Positions 38,742 to 47,247 of a stretch of DNA of 64,000 nt are shown in pieces. The stretch is taken from assembly GCF_003014595.1 (NCBI RefSeq), contig NZ_PYGK01000009.1, positions 186,001 through 250,000 of the forward strand, given 5' to 3'. A program made the position numbers and the translations under genes. This DNA comes from Chitinophaga ginsengisoli. Lineage in GTDB: Bacteria > Bacteroidota > Bacteroidia > Chitinophagales > Chitinophagaceae. The notes beneath the pieces were generated by a model. The model saw nothing but the letters and a program-made list of their open reading frames with translations. It made no database searches and had not been told where the DNA came from. Each line of letters begins with the position of its first letter. Position 1 is the first letter of the stretch.

Positions 38742-41054
38742 ATGAATCAGCATACTACCACAGACCCATCCCAGAACCCGGAACATTTCACCGGACATGT
38801 CCGACTGAGCAAGCCTAAAACAATCGCCGCCGGTATTCCTGCTGTGCTATCCAGCGCTAAACATATCCTCCACGAAATGGATGTGATCCGTGGTATGAAG
38901 GCCTTGCTGCAGGTGAACCAGAAGCATGGTTTTGACTGTCCGGGTTGTGCCTGGCCCGACCCCGACGACGACCGTTCTGCTATTGCAGAATACTGTGAAA
39001 ACGGCGCCAAAGCGGTTGCTGAAGAAGCTACCAGTAAAAAGCTGGATGCCAGCTTCTTTGCAAAGAATAGTGTAGCTGACCTGGCCGCCCTCACAGACTA
39101 TGAAATCGGCAAAAAAGGCCGTGTGGCGCAGCCGGTATACCTGGCTCCCGGTGCTACACATTACCAGCCTATTTCCTGGGACGACGCTTTTCAGAAGATA
39201 GCACAACAGCTGAATGCACTGGCCTCACCCGATGAAGCCATCTTTTATACTTCCGGCCGTACCAGCAATGAAGCGGCCTTCCTTTACCAGTTATTCGTCA
39301 GGGAATATGGTACCAACAATCTGCCCGATTGTTCCAATATGTGCCATGAATCCAGTGGTGTAGCACTGTCTGATACCCTGGGTATTGGTAAGGGCTCGGT
39401 GACCCTGGATGACCTGCATAAAGCAGAGGTCATTATTATTCTTGGACAAAATCCTGGTACCAACCACCCCCGTATGCTCACCGCCCTGCAAAAGGCGAAA
39501 GCGAATGGCGCTACTATTATCTCTGTGAACCCGCTTCCGGAAACAGGTCTGCTGAACTTCCTTAATCCGCAGACTGTCAAAGGGATTTTTCATATCAAGG
39601 CGCACCTTACAGACCTGTTCCTGCAGGTAAAGATCAACGGGGATATGGCGTTGTTACAGGCTATCGCCCTCCTGTTGCTGGAAGAGGAAGAACGTCATCC
39701 GGGCACAGTCTTCGACCATGGTTTCATTAACAGTAATACCAGCGGATATGCTGAGTATATAGAGCATGTCCGGCAGTTACAGCTGGAAACGCTGGCAGAT
39801 GCCTGTGGTATTTCGCTGGAACAGATCGGCCAGGCTGCATCTATGCTGATGCATAAGAAGAAGATTGTAGCCTGCTGGGCCATGGGGCTTACGCAGCATA
39901 AAAATGCGGTGGATACGATCAAGGAAGTGGTGAACCTCTTGCTGCTGAAAGGCAGTATTGGAAAGGAAGGCGCAGGCACCTGTCCTGTACGTGGGCACAG
40001 TAATGTGCAGGGTGATCGTACCATGGGTATCTATGAAAAACCTTCTGAAGCATTGCTAAATAAGATCCAGTCGGTATACGGATTCAATCCGCCGCGCAAG
40101 CATGGTTATGATACCGTAGACGCTATCCGCGCCATGCGTGATAACAAAGCGGGTGTTTTCTTTGCCATGGGAGGAAATTTCCTTTCCGCTACACCTGATA
40201 CGGTTGTAACGGCACAGGCGCTGCGCAATTGTGCATTAACCGTACAAGTGTCTACCAAATTGAACCGCAGTCACCTGATACATGGCCGGGAAGCCATTAT
40301 CCTGCCTACTTTCGGCCGCAGTGATATGGATATGCAGCAGGGGCAAAAGCAGTTCGTTACCTGTGAGAACTCCATGGGTGTGATACAGATGTCCAAAGGG
40401 AATCTGCCGCCTGTTTCCCCTCACCTGTTAAGTGAACCTGTGATTGTTTGCAGGCTGGCCATTGCTACCCTTGGAAATCGATCCAAAGTGAACTGGCAGC
40501 ATTACATGCAGCATTACGACTATATACGTGAGGATATCGAAAAGGTGATCCCAGGTTTCAATAACTATAACACCCGTGTGAGACATCCAGGCGGCTTTTA
40601 CCTGCCGAATAATGCACGGGAAGGACGTTTCAATACTACTACAGGCAAGGCCAATTTTAATGTCGCCAGGGTAACCGTGCAACAGCTGGCAGCAGATGAG
40701 TACATGATGATGACCATCCGTAGCCATGACCAGTTCAATACGACTATCTACGGATTGGATGACCGTTATCGCGGTATCTACCAGGAAAGAAGAGTGATCC
40801 TGATGAATAGCCGGGACATACAAGCTGCCGGCCTCAAACCGAATGATGTGGTTGATCTTGTCAATAACTTTGAAGGTGTGGAAAGGATCGTTCATAAATT
40901 CCTGGTAGTGGAATACAGCATTCCGGAGAAGTGCACTGCCACTTATTTCCCCGAAGCCAATGCCCTGGTGCCGCTCAATAGTGTGGCCGACAAGAGCAAT
41001 ACACCCACATCCAAACTGGTCGTTATTAAGATCAGGAAATCACTTGAACTGTAA
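38742..41054 (+). CDS. FdhF/YdeP family molybdopterin oxidoreductase
   Basis: 770 residues. The N-terminal FDCPGCAWPDPDDD replaces the usual four-cysteine iron-sulfur motif of formate dehydrogenases, as in the YdeP branch. The Mo ligand position is occupied by cysteine in SNMCHESSGVA, aligned with selenocysteine 140 of FdhF. GQNPGTNHPRML, GGNFLSATPD and a C-terminal molybdopterin dinucleotide-binding region (MTIRSHDQFNTTIYGLDDRYRGIYQERR) follow. It probably oxidises formate or another small substrate; YdeP substrates are unsettled. Co-transcribed with fdhD. Its 3' end overlaps the convergent gene by 15 bp. Confidence 0.93.
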   Translation: MNQHTTTDPSQNPEHFTGHVRLSKPKTIAAGIPAVLSSAKHILHEMDVIRGMKALLQVNQKHGFDCPGCAWPDPDDDRSAIAEYCENGAKAVAEEATSKKLDASFFAKNSVADLAALTDYEIGKKGRVAQPVYLAPGATHYQPISWDDAFQKIAQQLNALASPDEAIFYTSGRTSNEAAFLYQLFVREYGTNNLPDCSNMCHESSGVALSDTLGIGKGSVTLDDLHKAEVIIILGQNPGTNHPRMLTALQKAKANGATIISVNPLPETGLLNFLNPQTVKGIFHIKAHLTDLFLQVKINGDMALLQAIALLLLEEEERHPGTVFDHGFINSNTSGYAEYIEHVRQLQLETLADACGISLEQIGQAASMLMHKKKIVACWAMGLTQHKNAVDTIKEVVNLLLLKGSIGKEGAGTCPVRGHSNVQGDRTMGIYEKPSEALLNKIQSVYGFNPPRKHGYDTVDAIRAMRDNKAGVFFAMGGNFLSATPDTVVTAQALRNCALTVQVSTKLNRSHLIHGREAIILPTFGRSDMDMQQGQKQFVTCENSMGVIQMSKGNLPPVSPHLLSEPVIVCRLAIATLGNRSKVNWQHYMQHYDYIREDIEKVIPGFNNYNTRVRHPGGFYLPNNAREGRFNTTTGKANFNVARVTVQQLAADEYMMMTIRSHDQFNTTIYGLDDRYRGIYQERRVILMNSRDIQAAGLKPNDVVDLVNNFEGVERIVHKFLVVEYSIPEKCTATYFPEANALVPLNSVADKSNTPTSKLVVIKIRKSLEL

Positions 41055-43115
41055 GAAGGCCGGCGCTCTTATGACGAAGATGTTGAAACGGAAGTCTACC
41101 GTAGTGGTGGCTTCCCAGAAGACTGATTTCATAGGCTCCGGCGCATTCGGGTAGTAGTTGGCCGACAGCCTCAGGGTATTGAATGACAGGTTTTCATTGC
41201 GTATCTTGAAGCCTAGTCCCAGCCCGGTATAAATAGGGTTTTTGAAGATATTATTACTCTGGTAGGTCAGTTGCGATGCCTGGATAGTAGAGAAGAAATT
41301 GAATTTAAAACCGAATATCTTCAAAGGACTGTAGTAAGTCGTTTCTGACCTGACGTTTAAACGCTGATAACCACTCAGCGGCACGTTTTTATATCCCCAT
41401 ACGCCCAGGTCCCTGTTGATGTTGAGCGGGCGATAGAAATAGTTGTTAGGATTGCAGATATAGTCCGCGTACAGGAACTGGCGCAGTTTCCCTCCCCCAA
41501 ACCGGAAGGCCCGGCTATAGTATTCCACTTTGAGGTGGATCACCGCATCTTCCGACATGCCATTCTGATAAAAGGTACTGAGCCCCACTGTTCCTGAAAG
41601 GATGCCTTTACCTGGGGTTACCCAGAATTTTTCGGCCTCCAGTCCTACATAAGCCCGGGTACGCCTCTTCCAGGTCTCCCATCCGGCGGTTGCCGACGCG
41701 GTATATCCCAGGGGAATATCTTCCGTTCGCCCGAACCCGAAGAAATGACTTGTTTTGAAGAATTCCTGCCTGAAGGTGACGGCCTGCCACAGATAGAACC
41801 TGTGATTATTATAAACAGGGTCCAGTTTATAGATCTCCTGGAAGGGCCTTTGCGTGAACATGAGGTTAAAATGGCGGAACAGGAATGCCAGGTTAGGCTT
41901 TCGGCTGTCCGGATTACGGTTGTCCTGTTTCAGGAAGTTGAAACCACCCCATACATCCAGGATGTTATACCGATAGTCGCGATACAGGCTATCGGAGCGT
42001 TTGAACATGTTAATGGAATAATTGGAGCTGAAATTGAAACCTCCTATCCATTTAGCCTCGCTTTTATACAGTGGCCTGTCAACGGCAAGGTAGTAGGTCC
42101 CCTCATAAGTCCCAGAATCCAGTGTATTGATGTTACTCAAAGTGGTATATCCTCCGGAGAAATCTATGAAGGTACCCAGCAGGTTCGTTTTGGTATATCT
42201 GGCCTGCGATCCAAGGGGTGGATTGTCGTTTTCTCTCCAGGAGATCCCAACCATAACACCCTGACCAGCACCGAAGAGGTTGTCATTGGAAACGCTGGCC
42301 CTTATACCCGTGGTGCTTAAACTGGACAGGTCGAATCCATATTCGAATACGTCTTTGGTCACGACCAGGAGATCGACAGAATCCTCGGACGCCCCGGTAT
42401 TAATAATATACAGACGGGCATCCTGTATGAAGGGCCGGCTACGGATGTAACGCTCGTTGTCGGACATCTCATAAGGATTGAGCGTGTCGTTCTGCCTGAA
42501 AAAAAGCATTTGTCGTATCACCCACTCCTCTGAATTGAAGTGCAGCCGGTTGGCAAGATGTACCAGCTTCATGGATGTCGAGAAGGTCGTATCCTTGATA
42601 GTGCTGGGACCAAACACGTTCACCCGGCGGTAGTAGATATCGCGGATCACTTTACCTGCGAATGGTTTGAAATACTGCTCACTTTTGATAATGCTGCTAT
42701 CTGTACCTGAGGGTTCAGGCACATTCTGCCGGGTTACTTTTCTGATCAGGGAGTCGCGGTACTGTTTACTCCTGAGGGAATCCCGGTAAGCACGTACACG
42801 ACCCATCCACGAGTTGGAATATTTCTTTGACACCGGAATGGTATCTCCATGCAGGATCACATCTCCGGGTACGACGGTATCGCCGGGAATGGTCGGGACG
42901 ATCGGTACGCTGTGGACCCTTGGAATGAGCGGAAAGATGGTATCTTCCGGGATGGGCATTGCCGGAATAGAAGGCTTCACCGGCACCACCGTATCACGGC
43001 TAATAGGAAAGCGGGGCCGTTCCTTCCGGAAAGAATTGCCGTACGCCTCCAGCATTCCGAAGGCCAGGCAACAGCAGATCAGGACATAAATTGATATTTT
43101 GGGCGATTTTCTCAC
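41040..43115 (-). CDS. BamA-like outer membrane protein with N-terminal POTRA-like region
   Basis: 691 residues. The N-terminus has a signal-like hydrophobic stretch (IYVLICCCLAFGMLEA), then an unusual Pro/Ile-rich low-complexity segment with repeated VP, IP and DTV units at about 35-90. A POTRA-like region follows at about 150-260 (AGKVIRDIYYRRVNVFGP, NRLHFNSEEWVIRQMLFF, RYIRSRPFIQDARLYI), then a long barrel (SVSNDNLFGAGQGVMVGI, GLGLGFKIRNENLSF). Family assignment by overall pattern; likely role in outer-membrane assembly or transport. Its 3' end overlaps the YdeP gene by 15 bp. Confidence 0.78.
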   Translation of the reverse strand: MRKSPKISIYVLICCCLAFGMLEAYGNSFRKERPRFPISRDTVVPVKPSIPAMPIPEDTIFPLIPRVHSVPIVPTIPGDTVVPGDVILHGDTIPVSKKYSNSWMGRVRAYRDSLRSKQYRDSLIRKVTRQNVPEPSGTDSSIIKSEQYFKPFAGKVIRDIYYRRVNVFGPSTIKDTTFSTSMKLVHLANRLHFNSEEWVIRQMLFFRQNDTLNPYEMSDNERYIRSRPFIQDARLYIINTGASEDSVDLLVVTKDVFEYGFDLSSLSTTGIRASVSNDNLFGAGQGVMVGISWRENDNPPLGSQARYTKTNLLGTFIDFSGGYTTLSNINTLDSGTYEGTYYLAVDRPLYKSEAKWIGGFNFSSNYSINMFKRSDSLYRDYRYNILDVWGGFNFLKQDNRNPDSRKPNLAFLFRHFNLMFTQRPFQEIYKLDPVYNNHRFYLWQAVTFRQEFFKTSHFFGFGRTEDIPLGYTASATAGWETWKRRTRAYVGLEAEKFWVTPGKGILSGTVGLSTFYQNGMSEDAVIHLKVEYYSRAFRFGGGKLRQFLYADYICNPNNYFYRPLNINRDLGVWGYKNVPLSGYQRLNVRSETTYYSPLKIFGFKFNFFSTIQASQLTYQSNNIFKNPIYTGLGLGFKIRNENLSFNTLRLSANYYPNAPEPMKSVFWEATTTVDFRFNIFVIRAPAFLQFK

Positions 43116-43193
43116 TTGGTCTTAGCAGTAATAAGCAAGCATCTTCTTTACTTAACGTAAAGATTATGTAACAGTTGTAATAAGTTAACTAAA

Positions 43194-43955
43194 TTATTGC
43201 GCCACGATAACAGTTTCCCATCCGTCATAACGTGCATTCATTTCCTGGGCAAGTTCCCAGAGCAACATTACAGCTGCATCGATGCTTTCCTCGTCGGTCC
43301 GGTCGTTGCGGGAAAGCCTTAATCCATAGGGATGAGGATCTCTTTCATCAACTGGTCGTGCTTCTATGACGAATCCTAACCGCTGCACCTGCTGTCCGTA
43401 CAGTTCCCGTTCGGTTTCTGCAGAAAAATATATCCAATGGTCTATGAGGCGGGCCCTTTCGGCAATGTCCCCATGTTGTTTCAGCGTACGCAACACTTTG
43501 CGGTTCTGGATACGCTGAAATTCCTGTACATCCGGAAACAGGAAGTCGAAGTACAACTCCCATGTTTTATCTTCCTTTACCCCGAAATCATAATGATAAT
43601 CGGGGAACTGGATCATGGCATCTGCGATGTATTTGTCGTGCAGGAGGGTGCCAGAGGCATAAAAGTAAAAATCTCTTATTCCATTTGACATAGTACGGCC
43701 AACAAAATGTGCCTGCAACGTTGTTTCCAGCTGTTGCACCAGACAGTCCTCAATTTCTCCCAGCATGGTGAACTCATCCCCCTGCGGGAAACCGTCTGCA
43801 CGGGGATTTTTCAGGTATACCGATATGAAGATGGCATACGGCTTTTTACTTAACGGGGCAAAACGCCGCAGGTCCAGGTCCAGGCCTATAATAGCCGGCT
43901 TATCTTCGATATGGCAGGTATAGATGTCCCAGTCTGGTTGGTAAGCGTCAGGCAT
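43194..43955 (-). CDS. DUF695 / RraB-like domain protein
   Basis: 253 residues from ATG 43955, where MPDAYQPDWDIYTCHIED gives a domain-like start; the frame is open to 44021. The N-terminal half matches the DUF695 pattern (KPAIIGLDLDLRRFAPLSKKPYA...FYFYASG). The C-terminal half, RARLIDHWIYFSAETERELYGQQVQRLGFVIE, resembles the regulator-of-ribonuclease-B fold. Cytoplasmic, function unknown; this two-domain combination occurs in other bacteria. Confidence 0.78.
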   Translation of the reverse strand: MPDAYQPDWDIYTCHIEDKPAIIGLDLDLRRFAPLSKKPYAIFISVYLKNPRADGFPQGDEFTMLGEIEDCLVQQLETTLQAHFVGRTMSNGIRDFYFYASGTLLHDKYIADAMIQFPDYHYDFGVKEDKTWELYFDFLFPDVQEFQRIQNRKVLRTLKQHGDIAERARLIDHWIYFSAETERELYGQQVQRLGFVIEARPVDERDPHPYGLRLSRNDRTDEESIDAAVMLLWELAQEMNARYDGWETVIVAQ

Positions 43956-44099
43956 AATGCATTGATTCGAAATGTAACAGTCAGATGTAAAGATAAGGAA
44001 CCCTCCGCGCCATTCATCCATTAGTGGATCAATCTTTTTTTAAATCAGACTAATTTTACTGCAGTTACAGGCTTAAATATTAGAAAAGTACTTTGGATC

Positions 44100-46577
44100 A
44101 TGCAGAAAATTGTCGCTTTATGTTTGGGAATGATGATCTCGTTCCTGTCAATTACTTATGCACAGCAACCGGCGCGTAAGCCTGCCGAGAATGGCTCCCT
44201 ATACGGAAAACTCGTCGATGCAAAAACCAATTCTCCTATTGAATATGCTTCCGTTGCCCTGCTTCGCACAGCAGATTCCAGTGTGGCAACAGGTATGCTA
44301 TCAAAACCAAACGGTGACTTCAATTTCCCTGAAGTGGCTTTCGGTAAGTATATCATCAAAGTGAATTTCATTGGATACGAAACCGTTTATAAAACAATTG
44401 CACTTACTGCAAAAAATAACAATATAGATGTTGGAAATATCAAATTGAGTCCCAATGTAAGATCACTGGCTGGTGTGGAAGTCGTAGGCGACAAACCCAC
44501 CTTCCAGATGGCGATTGACAAACGGGTCTTCAATGTTGATAAAAGTCTTGCCAGCGTGGGAGGTACTGCAACCGATGTACTGAAGCAGGTGCCTTCCGTG
44601 AACGTGGATATTGACGGGAATGTTACTGTACGTAACGGCTCTCCTACCATCTTCGTGGATGGCCGTCCTACTACACTGACCCTCGATCAGATCCCTGCAG
44701 ATGCGATTGCTTCTGTGGAAGTGGTGACCAACCCCTCTGCAAAGTATGACGCAGAAGGTGTGAGCGGGATCCTCAATATCGTGCTGAAAAAGAACCGTAA
44801 AGCCGGTATCAACGGCCAGATCAGCGGTGGTCTTTCTTCTCTCGGTGGAGGCAATGCCGGTGCGGACCTGAATATTCGCAGGGAAAAATTCAATCTCTCC
44901 CTTAGCTATAACCTGAGAAGCCGCCAGGGTAACGCCCGGTCACATCTCTTCCGTAAAAATATCAGCACCGATACCACTACCTATCTCGACCAGTATAATG
45001 ATGGTGACAATGGTCGCCGTTTCCAGTTTGGCCGGATCGGTTTTGACTGGTTCATGGATAACCGTAACACTTTCACCATCGCCCAGGGGATTATGGCGGG
45101 CGATTTTAAAGACAACAGCGGACTGAGACTGTACGACCTGCAGGAAGATCAGCAGCAGGTACGCTATGGTACCGGTATTGATAATAACAACCATAACTTC
45201 CGTAACTACAGCACACAGGTAGGTTATAAGCACACCTTTGCCAAGCAGGGACATGAGCTGACTGCCGACTTGAACTATAACTACGCCACTTCGAAAGATA
45301 ACTCCGATTATTCGTTACAGTATTATAGTATGGGGCACCAGCCGATCGATTCTCCGAATGTGCCGCAGGAGCGTTATGGTCGCGGGAATGGTAACACTAC
45401 TTACATCACTGGTCAGATCGATTATGTAAATCCGCTGACAGAAACTTCCAAGATAGAGGCCGGTTTACGCAGTACTACCCGCAAGTTCAATAACCTGCTG
45501 AATACAAATGGGAAAGACTTCTCTACGGGCGATTTTGTGTTAGACTCTTCGCTGTCTAACAATTACCACTACTCGGAAACGATCAATGCAGCCTACCTGA
45601 GCTACTCCGGCACCGTTGGCAACTTCGGTTACCAGGGAGGTCTGCGTGCAGAACAGTCTTTCTATGATGGTGAAATGAAAAGCATCAACAAGAACAGTTA
45701 TAAAATTGATTATCCTGTCAGCCTGTTTCCCAGCCTGTTCCTCTCCCAGAAGTTCAAGGGAGATCATGAACTGCAGCTGAACTATAGTCGCCGTGTACGC
45801 CGTCCCTGGTTCCGCGACCTGTTGCCTAACCTGGAATACACCGCCCAGAGCGCCAATCGCGGTAACCCTGCCCTACGCCCTGAGTTCACGAACTCTTTCG
45901 AGTTAAGTTATCTGAAAGACTTCAACAGGAAACATAACGTACTGGTATCCTTGTATTTCCGGAATACAGAAAAGGCGATTACCGATTTCTATACTGATAC
46001 TACCCTGACCATTAATGGTGTGTCGCAGAAAGTGGTGCTGTCTTACCCGGTGAACGCAGACACCAGGAATGCCTATGGTGCGGAATTTACCGTTCGTAAC
46101 CAGATCCTCAAAGGTTGGGATATTACGACCAACCTGAACCTGGCACAGACAAAGATAAATGCGAGCAACCTGCAGAATAACCTTAGCAATCAGGGCTTTA
46201 TCTGGTTCGGTAAGATCAATAGTAATACAAAACTGCCCTGGAATTCTACCCTGCAGATCACTGGTAACTACGAATCCAAACAGATTCTGCCACAGGGAGA
46301 AAGAGCAGCACAGTATTCTGCTGATATCGCTGTACGCAAGGAATTCCTGAAGAAAAAGAACCTGGTGGTATCACTCGCCCTGAATGACATTTTTAATACC
46401 GACCGTAACCTGACTTATACCACTACGGCCTACTCTGAACAGGAAAGGTATCGTAAACGTGCTACCCGTGAGCTGAGAATAAACGTATCCTACCGTTTTG
46501 GTAAAATGGATACGCAGTTGTTCAAGCGGAAGAATAATAAGAAAGAAGATCAGCAGGAAACTAAAGAAGAATATTAA
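44100..46577 (+). CDS. TonB-dependent receptor with carboxypeptidase-regulatory-like domain
   Basis: 825 residues. The signal peptide ends SITYAQ (residue 22). The carboxypeptidase-regulatory-like domain runs about 32-115 (GSLYGKLVDAKTNSPIEYAS...FGKYIIKVNFIGYE), then a plug (FNVDKSLASVGGTATDVL, IFVDGRPTTLTL, VVTNPSAKYDAEGVSGILNIVLKK) and a barrel. The tail is a charged Lys/Glu/Gln-rich extension (KRKNNKKEDQQETKEE) probably exposed to one side of the membrane. Same architecture as the minus-strand receptor at 24179. Stands beside a thioesterase gene 25 bp on. Confidence 0.9.
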   Translation: MQKIVALCLGMMISFLSITYAQQPARKPAENGSLYGKLVDAKTNSPIEYASVALLRTADSSVATGMLSKPNGDFNFPEVAFGKYIIKVNFIGYETVYKTIALTAKNNNIDVGNIKLSPNVRSLAGVEVVGDKPTFQMAIDKRVFNVDKSLASVGGTATDVLKQVPSVNVDIDGNVTVRNGSPTIFVDGRPTTLTLDQIPADAIASVEVVTNPSAKYDAEGVSGILNIVLKKNRKAGINGQISGGLSSLGGGNAGADLNIRREKFNLSLSYNLRSRQGNARSHLFRKNISTDTTTYLDQYNDGDNGRRFQFGRIGFDWFMDNRNTFTIAQGIMAGDFKDNSGLRLYDLQEDQQQVRYGTGIDNNNHNFRNYSTQVGYKHTFAKQGHELTADLNYNYATSKDNSDYSLQYYSMGHQPIDSPNVPQERYGRGNGNTTYITGQIDYVNPLTETSKIEAGLRSTTRKFNNLLNTNGKDFSTGDFVLDSSLSNNYHYSETINAAYLSYSGTVGNFGYQGGLRAEQSFYDGEMKSINKNSYKIDYPVSLFPSLFLSQKFKGDHELQLNYSRRVRRPWFRDLLPNLEYTAQSANRGNPALRPEFTNSFELSYLKDFNRKHNVLVSLYFRNTEKAITDFYTDTTLTINGVSQKVVLSYPVNADTRNAYGAEFTVRNQILKGWDITTNLNLAQTKINASNLQNNLSNQGFIWFGKINSNTKLPWNSTLQITGNYESKQILPQGERAAQYSADIAVRKEFLKKKNLVVSLALNDIFNTDRNLTYTTTAYSEQERYRKRATRELRINVSYRFGKMDTQLFKRKNNKKEDQQETKEEY

Positions 46578-46602
46578 TTTAGTTGTCCAAAACCTATTTC
46601 CT

Positions 46603-47079
46603 ATGATCGATATAATCGGCAATACTGTCACGCTTCGCTTTCTTGCAGAACCATCGGATGTGAATTTCGGCGGTAAAGTACATGGGGGCGCTGTAATGAA
46701 ATGGATCGACCAGGCGGGATACGCCTGTGCCGCTAACTGGAGTGGTCAGTATTGTGTCACGGTATATGTGGGCGGTATCCGCTTCTTCAAACCCATCTCT
46801 ATCGGAGATATGGTAGAGATCAACGCCACTGTTATTTATACAGGCAATACGAGTATGCATATTGCCATCAATGTACAGGCAGGCAATCCAAGGAAGCAGG
46901 AAAGGATAAAAACCACCCATTGTGTGATGGTTTTTGCAGCGGTGGATGATCATGGGAAGACGGTGCCGGTCCCTAAATGGACGCCGGAAAGCGCTGCAGG
47001 GGTTGAACTGGAGAATTATGCCAAGAAATTAATGGCATTGAGGCAGAACATTGAAGATGAGATGAAACCGTATATGTAA
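46603..47079 (+). CDS. Acyl-CoA thioesterase (hotdog fold)
   Basis: 158 residues from ATG 46603, chosen because MIDIIGNTVTLRF opens the hotdog domain; an earlier in-frame start at 46498 only reads receptor sequence in another frame. VNFGGKVHGGAVMKWIDQAGYACA is the YciA/BFIT-type motif with the catalytic acid in MKWIDQAG. Hydrolyses acyl-CoA in the cytoplasm; chain preference is not evident. Confidence 0.92.
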   Translation: MIDIIGNTVTLRFLAEPSDVNFGGKVHGGAVMKWIDQAGYACAANWSGQYCVTVYVGGIRFFKPISIGDMVEINATVIYTGNTSMHIAINVQAGNPRKQERIKTTHCVMVFAAVDDHGKTVPVPKWTPESAAGVELENYAKKLMALRQNIEDEMKPYM

Positions 47080-47105
47080 TACAGGTGTATAAAACGAATC
47101 GCTAT

Positions 47106-47177
47106 CCGGGTTCCCGGCCTCCGGGAACCCGGGGTTGAAAACCCCGGGCTACAAACAAGACGGCACCTACGGAGCCG
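47106..47177. repeat. REP-like repeat, copy B
   Basis: Tandem hairpins: CCGGGTTCCCGG/CCGGGAACCCGG (47106-47117 with 47121-47132, perfect) and overlapping CCCGGGGTT/AACCCCGGG (47128-47136 with 47140-47148). These are followed by the core CCCCGGGCTACAAACAA (47142-47158) and a CGGC/GCCG stem. The core is identical to that of copy A at 34861. The two hairpins share bases and cannot form together. Confidence 0.7.
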
Positions 47178-47247
47178 ATCGCCGCGAATGATTGTGTTGG
47201 GACGTATTATATGGCGTCAAAACCCGAGGACAATAATTGCATTAACG

